Shown here: positions 1 through 9,790 of the stretch, one piece after another
Layout of the letters: each line of letters begins with the position of its first letter
Numbering within the stretch: the first letter of the stretch is position 1
DNA from: Thermohalobaculum xanthum
GTDB lineage: Bacteria > Pseudomonadota > Alphaproteobacteria > Rhodobacterales > Rhodobacteraceae
Length of the DNA: 64,000 nucleotides
Assembly: GCF_016623495.1 (NCBI RefSeq)
Contig: NZ_JAEHHL010000008.1
Coordinates: 186,001-250,000 of the forward strand
Direction: 5' to 3'
The notes under the pieces: generated by a model
Databases searched by the model: none
What the model saw: the letters and a program-made list of their open reading frames with translations, nothing else
What the model was told of the DNA's origin: nothing
Translations under genes and position numbers: made by a program

Positions 1-32
1 ATGCGCGACGTCCCGGAAGATCAGGAAACTAC

Positions 33-70
33 ATTTATTTCAAAATGATACGCCCAATTCCACACGTGAA
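33..70. repeat. AT-rich element, copy 1
   Basis: An AT-rich stretch in otherwise GC-rich DNA, just after the 3' end of the permease gene. It contains, in order, TTTATTTCAA, AATGAT and CACACGTGAA. The same three blocks in the same order and at similar spacing recur near 12150-12187, after another minus-strand gene. The first 32 bases of the window hold nothing I can recognise. Function is unknown; it may be a small dispersed element or a shared regulatory or terminal sequence. Confidence 0.45.
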
Positions 71-82
71 CGCCCACGCGGC

Positions 83-1003
83 TCATCCCTTCAACGATTT
101 CTCGGCCGTCCGCGCCGCCGCCTTCGCACGCTCGATCGCGGCCCATTCGCGCCAGATCGCGTAGAGCCCCGCGCCGATGATCATCGCGCCGCCCAGCAGG
201 GTGACCGGGTCGAAGGGCTCGCCGAACACCACCCAGCCCAGCGCCATGGTGAAGACCATCTGCAGGTAGATGAAGGGCTGGATGCGCACCGCCTCGGTCG
301 CGTCCAGCGCGCGGATCAGGCAGTAGTGCCCGCTCATGCCGGTGACGCACAGCGCCCCCAGCCAGGCCCAGTCGGTCGCCAGCATCTCGGTCCAGAAGAA
401 CGGGCCCACCAGCGTGGCCGCCACCGCGCCGGCGATGCCGGTGTAGAAGAAGGCCGGCCGTGCCGAGCCGTCCGCCCGTGCCACCAGCCGCGTCAGCACC
501 GAGTAGAAGGCGAACAGGAAGGCCGAGCCGACGGCGATCAGCGCGTAGGGGTCGAACACCCCCGCGCCGGGCCGCAGGATCACCAGGATGCCCAGGAAGC
601 CCACGCCGACCGCCACCATGCGGCGCCAGCCCACCATCTCGCCCAGGATCGGGATCGCCAGCAGCGTCGCCAGCAGCGGGTGCAGGGCAAAGATCGCATG
701 CGTCGGCCCCAGCCCGATCAGGTCGAAGCTGGTGACGATCACCCAGATCTGGAACACCAGAAGCACGCCGCGGAAGATCTGGACCAAGGGCATCTTCGTG
801 CGCCACGCGGCGCGGATGCCTCCCTCGCTGCGCGACGCCACCACGATCACGAAGGCCGCGAAGAACCAGTAGCGGATCATCACGAAGAACGGCACCGGGT
901 AGGACTGCGCCAGGTGCTTCGAGATGCCGTCCTGCAGCGCGAACAGCATCACCGCAATCAGGACGAAGCGTATCCCCGTCGCGGGGTCCGAGGCACGGCT
1001 CAC
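83..1003 (-). CDS. DMT-family (EamA) permease
   Basis: A 306-residue inner-membrane protein with about ten hydrophobic segments arranged as two repeated EamA halves (roughly residues 8-140 and 150-285), the usual size and layout of drug/metabolite transporters. Substrates of this family cannot be read from sequence. It is the last gene of the five-gene minus-strand operon. Its GTG start overlaps the stop of the CoA-transferase gene by four bases (GTGA), so translation is probably coupled. From the context it may move lysine, 5-aminovalerate, glutarate or another pathway compound; that is inference only. An alternative is an unrelated metabolite exporter that has joined the operon. Confidence 0.85.
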   Translation of the reverse strand: MSRASDPATGIRFVLIAVMLFALQDGISKHLAQSYPVPFFVMIRYWFFAAFVIVVASRSEGGIRAAWRTKMPLVQIFRGVLLVFQIWVIVTSFDLIGLGPTHAIFALHPLLATLLAIPILGEMVGWRRMVAVGVGFLGILVILRPGAGVFDPYALIAVGSAFLFAFYSVLTRLVARADGSARPAFFYTGIAGAVAATLVGPFFWTEMLATDWAWLGALCVTGMSGHYCLIRALDATEAVRIQPFIYLQMVFTMALGWVVFGEPFDPVTLLGGAMIIGAGLYAIWREWAAIERAKAAARTAEKSLKG

Positions 1004-2175
1004 TCGCCGCGCTCCAGCGCATCGAGTTCGACGCGCACTTCCGCGTCGTGCTGGCCCAGGCCCGGCGCCGCGCGCTCCAGCGCCAGCCCGCTCTCCGAGA
1101 ACATCATCGGGCTGCGCACGCCCGGCACGCCCTCGACCTCGATCTGCATGCCGCGATGCACGATCTGGGGGTCGGCGAAGACGTCCTCGAGCCGGTTGAT
1201 CGGCCCGGCCGGCACGCCCGCGGCCTCAAGCGCGGCCAGCATCGCGTCGCGCGGCCGGGTGCGGGTCGCGGCTTCGATCAGCGGCACGATCTCGGCGCGC
1301 GCGGCGACCCGCGCCGCGTTCGACGCGCAGCGCGGGTCGGCCGCCAGCGCCTCGAGGCCGAGCACCCCGCACAGCCGCCGGAACTGCCCGTCATTGCCGA
1401 CCGCAATGATGATGTGGCCGTCGGCCGCCTCGAACACCTGGTAGGGTACGATGTTGGGATGCGCATTGCCCAGCCGACGCGGGCTCACGCCCGTCGCCAG
1501 GTAATTCATCGCCTGGTTGGCCAGCACACCCGTCATCGCGTCCATCAGGCTCATGTCGATATGCTGGCCTCGGCCAGTGGCGTCGCGCGTCCTGAGCGCC
1601 GCCTGCACTGCGATCACGCCATAGAGACCGGTGAAGATGTCGGCGAAGGCCACGCCGATCTTCTCGGGCGGTCCGTCGGGCTCGCCGGTCAGGTCCATGA
1701 TGCCGCCCATGCCCTGGATCATGAAGTCGTAGCCCGCCTGGTGCGCGCGCGGCCCGTCCTGTCCGAAGCCGGTGACCGAGCAGTAGATCAGCCGCGGGTT
1801 CACCGCCGAGAGCGCGGCGTAGTCGAGCCCGTATTTCGTCAGCCCGCCTACCTTGAAGTTCTCAACCAGCACGTCCGCTTGCGCCGCCAGCCGGCGCACC
1901 AGCGCCGCCCCCTCCTCGGTGCGGAAATCGGCGGTGACGGAGCGCTTGCCGCGGTTAGCCGAATGGAAATAGGCGGCCGAACGGTCGAAGCCGCCGCCCG
2001 GCATCTGGCGCTCGACGAAGGGCGGGCCCCAGCCGCGGGTGTCGTCGCCCTCGGGCGCCTCGACCTTGATGACATCCGCGCCGAGATCGGCAAGCGTCTG
2101 CCCGATCCAGGGCCCGGCCAGGATGCGCGCAAGCTCGAGCACCCGAAGCCCGCGCAGCGGCGGTGTGTCGGTCAT
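1000..2175 (-). CDS. gcdG: CaiB/BaiF (family III) CoA-transferase, probable glutarate CoA-transferase
   Basis: 391 residues, the normal length for family III CoA-transferases, which swap CoA between carboxylic acids through an aspartyl-CoA thioester. Visible family features are the N-terminal LADLGADVIKVE block, the NRGKRSV block near residue 75, and a GYD motif whose aspartate (about residue 150) is in the position of the catalytic Asp. The stretch GNAHPNIVPYQ is typical of the subgroup found next to glutaryl-CoA dehydrogenase in pseudomonads (GcdG). It lies 10 bases after davB and overlaps the permease start. In this operon it most likely activates glutarate to glutaryl-CoA for GcdH. The exact acid and CoA donor are inferred from neighbours. 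Confidence 0.85.
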   Translation of the reverse strand: MTDTPPLRGLRVLELARILAGPWIGQTLADLGADVIKVEAPEGDDTRGWGPPFVERQMPGGGFDRSAAYFHSANRGKRSVTADFRTEEGAALVRRLAAQADVLVENFKVGGLTKYGLDYAALSAVNPRLIYCSVTGFGQDGPRAHQAGYDFMIQGMGGIMDLTGEPDGPPEKIGVAFADIFTGLYGVIAVQAALRTRDATGRGQHIDMSLMDAMTGVLANQAMNYLATGVSPRRLGNAHPNIVPYQVFEAADGHIIIAVGNDGQFRRLCGVLGLEALAADPRCASNAARVAARAEIVPLIEAATRTRPRDAMLAALEAAGVPAGPINRLEDVFADPQIVHRGMQIEVEGVPGVRSPMMFSESGLALERAAPGLGQHDAEVRVELDALERGE

Positions 2176-2185
2176 TCAGATCCCC

Positions 2186-3838
2186 TCATTCCGGCAATGT
2201 CACGGGCCCGCGCTGATCCCACAGGTCGCCCGGGCCCGGATTGCCGCGCGCGCTCTCGCCGCCCATGTGGCGCACCACGCCCCAGACCGCGTTGAGCGCG
2301 GTCTGCACCGCGCCCTCGACCCAGGCCGGCGTCCACGAGATGTCGTCGCCCGCCAGGAACAGGCCGCGCTCGTCCGGTGCCAGGTCCCTCTGCATGAAAT
2401 GGCCGTACATGCGGTGGTTATAGCGGTAGTGCCCCGGCAGCGCGCCCTTGAACGCGCCCAGGAAATGCGGGTCGGCCTCCCAGCTCACGGTGATCGGGTC
2501 GCCGATGATATGGCCGCGGATATCGACGCCGGGATAGATCTTCTCGAGCGCCGAGAGCGCGAGCTCGACCCGCCGCTCGACCGGCAGCGGCAGCATCTTC
2601 AGCGCGTCCGACATCCACGAATAGGTCAGGCAGATCACGCCCGGATCGTCGGGCCCGGTCTCGAACAGATAGGTGCCGCGCGTCATCCGGTCGGTCAGCG
2701 TCATCGACATGACCTCGCGCCCGGTCGCGGGATCGCGGTCGCGCCAGAACGGGCGGTCGACCATGACGAAGGTCTTCGAGGACTGCATGTAGCGCGTCCG
2801 GTCCAGCGCCATCCACATCTTCTGGCTGAACAGCCGCTCCTCGGTCTCGATCGCGGTGGTCAGAAGCCAGCTCTGGCAGGTCGCCACCACCGCGCCGAAG
2901 CGCTCGGCCCTGCCCCAGCGGTCGGTCACCTCGATCCGCCCGTCGGCGGCACGCGCCAGCCGCACCACGCCGGGCCGAGGCGCGCCCGAATGCAGCGCCG
3001 ACAGCGACACCTCGCCCCAGTGTCGCGCCGCTACCCGCCGGGTCCAGAGCCCGCGCGGCACCTGCTCGACCCCGCCGACGAAGAAGCGCTGGTTGTCGTC
3101 GCAGCCGGTGACGTTGACCCGCAGGATCTCGAGCATCGAGTTGGGGAAGTCGGAATCCCAGCCGCCCGTGCCGAAGCCGACCTGGCCGAACACCTCGCGA
3201 TGGCGGAAGCTCAACGCCTGGAAGGCGCGCGAATGGGTCACGAAATCGTAGAAGGTGCGCTCGTCCCAGTCGCGCACGATCGGGTCCCAGATCTCCTTGA
3301 TCCGCGCCCAGTCGCGCGCCCGGATCGCGGCCTGCAGGTCCGAGAACCGAGCCCCTTCCTCCAGCGCGGCGTCATAAGCCTCGGCGACCTCGCGGAACAG
3401 CGCAGGCAGGTCGTCCAGCGTCCGGGCGTAGTGCTTCTCGCCCTCGAGCTCGATCACCGTCGACCCCGCGGCGGGCGTCAGCGGGTTGGGGAACGGGCGG
3501 GTCTCGAGGCCCAGCATGTCCGCGTAGTGCCAGAACCCGGTCGAGGATTCGGGAAACCGCATCCCGCCCAGCTCGGCCACCGCGTTGCCCGCGCCCTCGA
3601 AGGGCTGCGAGCGCAGCCGCCCGCCCAGCTGCGAGGCCTCGTAGATCACCGGCCGCAGGCCCAGCTTCATCAGCTCCCAGGCGGTGACCATCCCGGCCAT
3701 GCCCGCGCCGATGATCGCGACCGGCTTGCCCAGCGCCTCGCCCGGCAGCTGGCCCAGGCCCTGCGGCGCCGCCAGCCAGTGATCGTAGGCGAAGGGGAAA
3801 TCCGGCCCGAACATCGTGAGCCCCGGCGCGCCGCTCAC
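2186..3838 (-). CDS. davB: Flavin monooxygenase, probable L-lysine 2-monooxygenase
   Basis: 550 residues of the flavin amine-oxidase family. The dinucleotide-binding GAGMAG is at residues 44-49, followed by the ribose-binding acidic residue in VIYEAS (about 67) and GGRLRS (72-77). The pattern FGPDFPFA near the start, PFPNPLTPA, VFGQVGFGTGGWDSDFPN and SWTPAWVEGAVQT match my memory of Pseudomonas putida DavB, which converts L-lysine to 5-aminovaleramide with O2. The start is GTG, overlapping the davA stop by four bases; an in-frame ATG 24 bases further in (3814) is possible. The neighbouring nitrilase-family amidase fits the DavB/DavA pair. A relative acting on another amino acid (such as tryptophan 2-monooxygenase) is less likely, given the glutarate genes beside it. 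Confidence 0.85.
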   Translation of the reverse strand: MSGAPGLTMFGPDFPFAYDHWLAAPQGLGQLPGEALGKPVAIIGAGMAGMVTAWELMKLGLRPVIYEASQLGGRLRSQPFEGAGNAVAELGGMRFPESSTGFWHYADMLGLETRPFPNPLTPAAGSTVIELEGEKHYARTLDDLPALFREVAEAYDAALEEGARFSDLQAAIRARDWARIKEIWDPIVRDWDERTFYDFVTHSRAFQALSFRHREVFGQVGFGTGGWDSDFPNSMLEILRVNVTGCDDNQRFFVGGVEQVPRGLWTRRVAARHWGEVSLSALHSGAPRPGVVRLARAADGRIEVTDRWGRAERFGAVVATCQSWLLTTAIETEERLFSQKMWMALDRTRYMQSSKTFVMVDRPFWRDRDPATGREVMSMTLTDRMTRGTYLFETGPDDPGVICLTYSWMSDALKMLPLPVERRVELALSALEKIYPGVDIRGHIIGDPITVSWEADPHFLGAFKGALPGHYRYNHRMYGHFMQRDLAPDERGLFLAGDDISWTPAWVEGAVQTALNAVWGVVRHMGGESARGNPGPGDLWDQRGPVTLPE

Positions 3839-4626
3839 GTCAGGTCCCCGTAGAGTTCAGGCCTGCGGCAGGCCAGGTAAGGCAGCGCCGCGCGGCGTGC
3901 CGTCACCGCGTCGCGGTCGAGCGTGGCGACGAGCAACTCGGGCTCGAAGCCCGCGCGCGCGGCATCCTCGCCGTCCGGGCCGCAGACGCAAGACAGGCCG
4001 CAATAGACCTGCTTGCCCTCGGCGCCGACATAGTTGGCGTAGGCCAGGTAGACCCCGTTCTCGTCAGCCCTTGCCGGCACGATGCGGCGCGGGACCGAGC
4101 GGTACGGCTCCATGTTGGCGGTCGGCACGAGGACCAGCTCGGCGCCGCGCAGTGCCGCGATGCGCGCGACCTCGGGGAACTCGATGTCGAAGCAGATCGC
4201 CAGCGACACGCGCCAGCCGTCGAGCTCGACCACGTCGGACAAGCCGTCCCCGGCGACGAACTGCTCCCGGTCGAGCGCGCCCCACAGATGCGTCTTGGCG
4301 TAGTCGGCCAGCACGTCGCCACCGGCCGAGACCAGCGCGGCGGCGTTGCGCACACCGCCGCCCGCGGCCTCGGGGTAGCCGAAGGCAACCGCGATCCCGT
4401 GACGGCGCGCGATGGCGGCCACGGCCTCGTGATAGGCGCCCCCCTGTGGCCGGGCGAGGCGGGCGCAGGCCTCCGCCCCGATCGCGTAGCCCGTCAGCGC
4501 CATCTCGGGCGTGACCAGGAGCCGCGCGCCCCCGCCAGCCGCGGCGCGCGCGGCTTCCTCCAGCCGCGCCAGCCCCGCCTCCGGGTCCGCCGCGACCGGC
4601 GTGGTCTGCCAAACCGCGATCCGCAT
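3835..4626 (-). CDS. davA: Nitrilase-superfamily amidohydrolase, probable 5-aminovaleramidase
   Basis: 263 residues, a single carbon-nitrogen hydrolase domain. The Glu-Lys-Cys catalytic triad is visible as E41 (TPEMALTGY), K111 (YAKTHLWG) and C145 (AICFDIEFPE). Length and the LVPTANMEPY block resemble DavA, which hydrolyses 5-aminovaleramide to 5-aminovalerate and ammonia, the step after DavB. It is second in the operon, 70 bases after gcdH, and its stop overlaps the davB start. The protein has no signal peptide, so it is cytosolic. The substrate call rests mainly on pairing with davB; other small amides are possible. Confidence 0.85.
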   Translation of the reverse strand: MRIAVWQTTPVAADPEAGLARLEEAARAAAGGGARLLVTPEMALTGYAIGAEACARLARPQGGAYHEAVAAIARRHGIAVAFGYPEAAGGGVRNAAALVSAGGDVLADYAKTHLWGALDREQFVAGDGLSDVVELDGWRVSLAICFDIEFPEVARIAALRGAELVLVPTANMEPYRSVPRRIVPARADENGVYLAYANYVGAEGKQVYCGLSCVCGPDGEDAARAGFEPELLVATLDRDAVTARRAALPYLACRRPELYGDLT

Positions 4627-4696
4627 CTCTTGCGCTCCCCTCCGGCGCAGCCGGCGACCGTCCGGGCAGCGCGTGGCGCCCCCCGGGCCGGCCGCG

Positions 4697-5908
<1,212 letters not shown>

Positions 5909-5948
5909 GGCGTCCTCCACTTGATCTTTGGCCGCGACACTATCCCCG

Positions 5949-6017
5949 CGCCACGGCCGGGGCAATCGCAACCCGTGGCCGTGGCGTCGCACGCCGACAT
6001 GCAGCAATTGCGATTGC
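5949..6017. promoter_or_regulatory. Divergent regulatory region with inverted repeats
   Basis: In the 143-base gap between divergent gcdH and the small membrane protein lie a perfect 10-base inverted repeat (CGCCACGGCC at 5949-5958 and GGCCGTGGCG at 5977-5986) and two copies of TTGCGATTGC in opposite orientation (5962-5971 on the minus strand, 6008-6017 on the plus strand). The minus-strand copy is followed after 17 bases by GATAGT, a possible -10 for gcdH. The plus copy overlaps the -35 of the other gene. This looks like an operator region for a transcription factor; which one is unknown. Confidence 0.5.
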
Positions 6018-6042
6018 GAAGGCGCGGCATCGGCGGTTAACG
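6014..6042 (+). promoter_or_regulatory. Candidate sigma-70-type promoter, near-leaderless
   Basis: TTGCGA, a 17-base spacer and TTAACG, with the last base of the -10 only nine bases before the ATG at 6052. Transcription would start at or within a few bases of the start codon, so the mRNA would lack a normal leader. No Shine-Dalgarno sequence is visible before this ATG, which agrees. Confidence 0.4.
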
Positions 6043-6051
6043 TCGCCCGCC

Positions 6052-6489
6052 ATGACCGATGCTGCGCGCTCCCTCTGGCCCGGACGGCCACGCCCGCCCT
6101 ATCTGCGGCTCGCGATCGCCCTGATCGCGGCGCCCGCGATCCTCGCCGCCATCGGCACCGGGATCAGCTTCCTCATCGCCGGCGCCAGCGAGGAGACGCT
6201 CGAGGGCACGATGGCCGTGACCAACCAGGCGGGGATCGCGCTCGGCGTGCTCGGCGGGCTCCTGCTGGTGATCGCGGGGCTGCCGGGGGTCGCGACGCTC
6301 TGGGCGCTTGGCCAGCGCAGCGTGCTCGCCTGGTCGGCAACGGGCGTCGTGCTCGGGGCCGGGGCCTCGGCCATCCTGGGGATCGCCCAGCAAGGCCAGG
6401 TCTCGCAGACCTCGCTCACCGTGGGCACGGTGTTCTGCTGGCTGATGTTCCTGCTGATTCGCGCGATCGCGGGCGTCAGGACCGGCTGA
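6052..6489 (+). CDS. Small four-helix membrane protein, unknown function
   Basis: 145 residues with four hydrophobic segments (about residues 20-42, 60-80, 88-110 and 120-138) and short hydrophilic ends; an inner-membrane protein by appearance. I do not recognise a family or any catalytic motif. It is divergent from gcdH, sharing the repeat-containing control region, and its last 14 bases overlap the convergent gene that follows. The start lacks a Shine-Dalgarno sequence but has a promoter-like sequence right before it. Codon use looks like that of its neighbours. Confidence 0.7.
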   Translation: MTDAARSLWPGRPRPPYLRLAIALIAAPAILAAIGTGISFLIAGASEETLEGTMAVTNQAGIALGVLGGLLLVIAGLPGVATLWALGQRSVLAWSATGVVLGAGASAILGIAQQGQVSQTSLTVGTVFCWLMFLLIRAIAGVRTG

Positions 6490-7024
6490 TCGCGGCAACG
6501 CCGGCGGGCGCCGCGGGGCGCTCCCAGACCAGCCGGCTGCCCGGCGCCTCGCGCCGCAGCGCGCCCGCCGCGGCGAGGTCGCTGAACCCCGGCAATGCCG
6601 AGAACGCGTCGATCAGCTTCTCGGCCCCCTGCGCCACCGCCGGCACCACCAGCACATGCCCGTCGGACGCCGCCAGCCGCCACAGCGCACCGACGCCGCG
6701 CGCGGGCACGACGACCTCGATCCGCACCAGCGCGTCGAGATCGACGCTGCCACCGGCGTAAGGTCCGAAGAACCGGATCTCGCGCTCGCGGATCTCGACC
6801 ACGCCCGGCGCCTCACCGCCCTGCGCGCTCAGCGCCCGCACCAGAGCGACCCGCAGCCACAAGGCGGCGAGCAGCGCGGCCGCAAGCGCGATCCAGCCAA
6901 AGCCCCTGCCCGCGCCGAAGGCGATTACCGCCTCGCGCCCGGCGGCCAGCAGCAGAACCGCGGCGGCCGCGGGCTCGGCCCAGCGCCGCACGAGGGCCGC
7001 CGCCTCGGGCCGCACGAAGCTCAT
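6476..7024 (-). CDS. Two-helix membrane protein with a small C-terminal soluble domain, unknown
   Basis: 182 residues. Two hydrophobic segments (about 16-35 and 40-60) are followed by a soluble part with a beta-rich pattern (VVEIREREIRFFGPY, LVRIEVVVPARG) that could be a PH-like fold; this is a guess from pattern. The ATG at 7024 overlaps the stop of rsmE by four bases, so the two are co-translated. A longer in-frame extension upstream runs into rsmE and is not real. No function can be assigned. Confidence 0.7.
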   Translation of the reverse strand: MSFVRPEAAALVRRWAEPAAAAVLLLAAGREAVIAFGAGRGFGWIALAAALLAALWLRVALVRALSAQGGEAPGVVEIREREIRFFGPYAGGSVDLDALVRIEVVVPARGVGALWRLAASDGHVLVVPAVAQGAEKLIDAFSALPGFSDLAAAGALRREAPGSRLVWERPAAPAGVAAISRS

Positions 7025-7758
7025 CGCCAGTCCCCGATGCTGGCCTGCCACAGCGCCAGCGCCGCGACCGCGGCGGTGTCGGCGCGCAAGATGCGCGGCC
7101 CCAGGCTCGCGGCATGGGCACAGGGCAAGGCGCGCAGCCGCGCCGCCTCTTCGGGCGCGAAGCCGCCCTCGGGGCCGGTCAGCACCGCCCAGGCGCCCGG
7201 CCCCGCCTCCAGCAGAACCTCGCGCGCCGGCCGCCCAGCGCCGCTCTCGTCGCAGAACAGGATCCGGCGGTTTGCGTCCCAGTCCGCCAGCAGCCGGTCG
7301 AGCGCCACCGGCTCGGCCACCTCGGGCACGGTGAGGATGCCGCATTGCTCGGCCGCCTCGACCGCGTGAGCACGCAGCCGATCGACATTCACGCGCTCGG
7401 AATTGGTGTGGCGGGTGAAGACGGGGACGATGCGCCGGCAGCCCATCTCGCAGGCCTTCTCGGCGATGAAGTCGGTGCGCGCCTTCTTGACCGGCGCGAA
7501 CATCAGCCACAGGTCGGGCGGTCTGTCCTGTGGCCGGGTCTGCTCGACCAGCCGCAGCTGCCCGCCGCGCTTGCCGGCCTCGGCGACCTCGGCCAGCCAT
7601 TCGCCGTCCGTGCCGTTGAACACCAAGAGGCGAGCCCCCACCGCCTGGCGCATCACCACGAACAGGTAATGCGCCTGCTCGCGCGCAAGATCCACGACGC
7701 CGTCCGCGGCCAGCGGAGCGTCGAGATAAAGCCTGATTTTCGCGCCGTCCTGTGCCAT
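7021..7758 (-). CDS. rsmE: 16S rRNA (uracil1498-N3)-methyltransferase
   Basis: 245 residues of the RsmE SPOUT-fold family, which methylates U1498 of 16S rRNA using S-adenosylmethionine. The C-terminal knot signatures LTGPEGGF and LGPRILRADTAA are clear, and the N-terminal PUA-like part has the usual RxxGA-type region (MRQAVGARLLVFNG). I chose the ATG at 7758; the reading frame extends upstream, but an earlier start would overlap the divergent ubiA gene. It is followed by a co-translated small membrane protein. Confidence 0.92.
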   Translation of the reverse strand: MAQDGAKIRLYLDAPLAADGVVDLAREQAHYLFVVMRQAVGARLLVFNGTDGEWLAEVAEAGKRGGQLRLVEQTRPQDRPPDLWLMFAPVKKARTDFIAEKACEMGCRRIVPVFTRHTNSERVNVDRLRAHAVEAAEQCGILTVPEVAEPVALDRLLADWDANRRILFCDESGAGRPAREVLLEAGPGAWAVLTGPEGGFAPEEAARLRALPCAHAASLGPRILRADTAAVAALALWQASIGDWR

Positions 7759-7762
7759 AGCT
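7733..7762 (+). promoter_or_regulatory. Candidate ubiA promoter
   Basis: CTGATT, an 18-base spacer and ATAGCT; six bases separate the -10 from the ubiA ATG at 7769. It lies inside the start of the divergent rsmE gene. The -35 match is weak and the call rests mostly on position. Confidence 0.25.
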
Positions 7763-7768
7763 CGCCCC

Positions 7769-8719
7769 ATGAACGAGGCATCAGCTAACACCCCCCGCGG
7801 CGCCGCGCAAACGGTAGCCGATGCCGTCAGCGGCAACTGGGTCGACACGATCGCGCCGACGGCCTGGCGCCCCTACCTGCGGCTGAGCCGGGCCGACCGG
7901 CCGATCGGCACCTGGCTGCTCTACATCCCCTGCCTGTGGGCCGTGGCGCTGGCGGCGGGCGCGACCGGCTGGCGGCTGCTCGACCTGTGGCTGATCGTCG
8001 GCTCGGGCATCGGCGCTTTCCTGATGCGCGGCGCGGGCTGTACCTGGAACGACATACAGGATCGCGACATCGACGCGAAGGTCACCCGCACCCGCTCGCG
8101 CCCGATCCCCTCGGGCGCGGTCAGCCCGGCGCAGGCGGCGGCCTGGATGGTGGCGCAGGCGCTCGCGGCCTTCCTGATCCTGCTCACCTTCAACGCGACC
8201 GCGATCATGTGGGGCGTGGCCTCGCTCGGCTTCGTGGCCATCTACCCCTTCGCCAAGCGCTTCACGTGGTGGCCGCAGGTGTTCCTGGGCCTCGCCTTCA
8301 ACTGGGGGGCGCTGCTGCTGTGGGTCGCGCATACCGGCCAGATCGGGCTGCCCGCGGTGCTGCTCTACTTGGCGGGCATCGCCTGGACGCTGCATTACGA
8401 CACGATCTACGCCCACCAGGACCGCGAGGACGACGCGCTGATCGGCGTCAAATCCACGGCGCGGCTCTTCGGTGCCTCGACGCCCGCCTGGCTGTGGGGC
8501 TTCGCCAATGCCGCGATCGTGCTGGCGGCCGCTTCGGTGCTGGCGGCCGGGGGCGGCCCGCTCGCGTTCATCGGTGTGGCGGCCTTCGGCGCGCATATGT
8601 CCTGGCAGATCCTGCGCCTCAAGATCGACGACCCCGCGCGCTGCCTGATGCTGTTCCGCGCGACCCGGTGGGGCGGACTAGCGCTGTTCGCCGGGCTCGT
8701 CCTCGACGCGATGACCTGA
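7769..8719 (+). CDS. ubiA: 4-hydroxybenzoate polyprenyltransferase
   Basis: 316 residues, an integral membrane prenyltransferase that joins a polyprenyl chain to 4-hydroxybenzoate in ubiquinone synthesis. Two aspartate-rich Mg-diphosphate motifs are visible: NDIQDRDID (about residues 94-102) and a second around DTIYAHQDREDD (about 210-222). Eight or so membrane helices follow the UbiA pattern. The roughly 35-residue hydrophilic N-terminus is common in alphaproteobacterial members. Ubiquinone is the acceptor for the ETF:quinone oxidoreductase and the substrate of the bc1 complex encoded in this window. Confidence 0.95.
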   Translation: MNEASANTPRGAAQTVADAVSGNWVDTIAPTAWRPYLRLSRADRPIGTWLLYIPCLWAVALAAGATGWRLLDLWLIVGSGIGAFLMRGAGCTWNDIQDRDIDAKVTRTRSRPIPSGAVSPAQAAAWMVAQALAAFLILLTFNATAIMWGVASLGFVAIYPFAKRFTWWPQVFLGLAFNWGALLLWVAHTGQIGLPAVLLYLAGIAWTLHYDTIYAHQDREDDALIGVKSTARLFGASTPAWLWGFANAAIVLAAASVLAAGGGPLAFIGVAAFGAHMSWQILRLKIDDPARCLMLFRATRWGGLALFAGLVLDAMT

Positions 8720-8728
8720 GGCGCGCGC

Positions 8729-9742
8729 ATGGCCTTCGTCTGGGTCGAGATCGTCGCGCCGCAAGACCAGCTCGGAGCCCTCGACGCCGCGGCCGAGGAG
8801 GCCGGCGCCTCCGAGATCGTGCAGGGTCCGGCCGGGCCCGACGGGCGGCAAAGCCTGCGGGTCCTGCTTGGCGAGGTCGACCGCCAGGCTTTCCTCGACC
8901 GCGTGCAGAGCCAGCTCAACGGGACCGAGGGCTGGCGCGTCGTCCTCACGCCCACCCTCGCCGTGATTCCGCGGACCGAGGACGAGGAGACCCGCGAGGC
9001 CGAGGAGGCCGACCGGCGCAAGCGCCACTCGATCTCGGCATCGCGCGAGGAGCTCTACACCTCGATCTCGAGCGGCGCGAAGCTCGACCGCACCTATCTG
9101 CTGCTGGTCCTGCTCTCGACCGTCGTGGCCGCGATCGGGCTCGTCAGCAGCAATGTCGCGGTGGTGATCGGGGCGATGGTGATCGCGCCGCTCCTGGGCC
9201 CGCACCTCGCGCTGTCCTTCGGCATCGCGGTTGGCGACCGGCAACTCGTCATGCGGGCGCTCAGGACCTCGGCGGTGGGGCTGGGGCTCGCGATCCTGCT
9301 CTCGGCCCTCGTGCCCCTGCTGGTCGAGGTCGACCTAGACCATGGCGAGCTGGCCGCGCGAACCACGGTCAGCTACGCGTCGGTCGCGCTGGCGCTCGCA
9401 TCAGGGGCGGCGGCGTCGCTCTCGGTCACGACGGGGCTCTCGACGACCCTGGTCGGGGTCATGGTCGCCGTCGCCCTGCTGCCGCCAGCCGCGACGCTCG
9501 GCATCTCGCTTTCGGAAGGCGAGTGGCGCGACCTCGCCAGCGCCACCATGCTGCTTGCGGTCAACATCGTCTCGGTCAACCTGGCGGCCAACATCGTGTT
9601 CCTGGCCAAGGGCATCCGGCCGCACAGCTGGTGGGAGCACGAAAGCGCGCGCCAGTCCGTCCGGCTCACCATCCTCGCGCTGACGGCGGCATTGCTGGTG
9701 CTGATCGCGCTGATCGCCTTCAGCCACCGGACCGGGATCTGA
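8729..9742 (+). CDS. DUF389 / TIGR00341-type membrane protein
   Basis: 337 residues. A soluble N-terminal part of about 110 residues (ferredoxin-like sensory pattern, WVEIVAPQDQ) is followed by about six hydrophobic segments with the family block VVIGAMVIAPLLGP and a conserved helix MVAVALLPPAATLG. Members are widespread, and their function is not established; some are suggested to be transport or stress proteins. It lies 9 bases after ubiA on the same strand and may be co-transcribed. Its C-terminus converges on the DUF3422 gene. Confidence 0.85.
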   Translation: MAFVWVEIVAPQDQLGALDAAAEEAGASEIVQGPAGPDGRQSLRVLLGEVDRQAFLDRVQSQLNGTEGWRVVLTPTLAVIPRTEDEETREAEEADRRKRHSISASREELYTSISSGAKLDRTYLLLVLLSTVVAAIGLVSSNVAVVIGAMVIAPLLGPHLALSFGIAVGDRQLVMRALRTSAVGLGLAILLSALVPLLVEVDLDHGELAARTTVSYASVALALASGAAASLSVTTGLSTTLVGVMVAVALLPPAATLGISLSEGEWRDLASATMLLAVNIVSVNLAANIVFLAKGIRPHSWWEHESARQSVRLTILALTAALLVLIALIAFSHRTGI

Positions 9743-9790
9743 CAGGGCAAACCCCCGCGACCCAGCGCCTCTCGACCAAGGCCCCCGCGT

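Noticed and set aside
2039-3853. Plus-strand frame of about 600 codons opposite davB
   Set aside because: Shadow of davB; no protein family pattern.
2186-4626. Indole-3-acetamide (auxin) pathway: tryptophan monooxygenase plus amidase
   Set aside because: The hydrolase is of the nitrilase type like DavA, not the amidase-signature IaaH, and the glutarate genes beside it fit lysine breakdown better.
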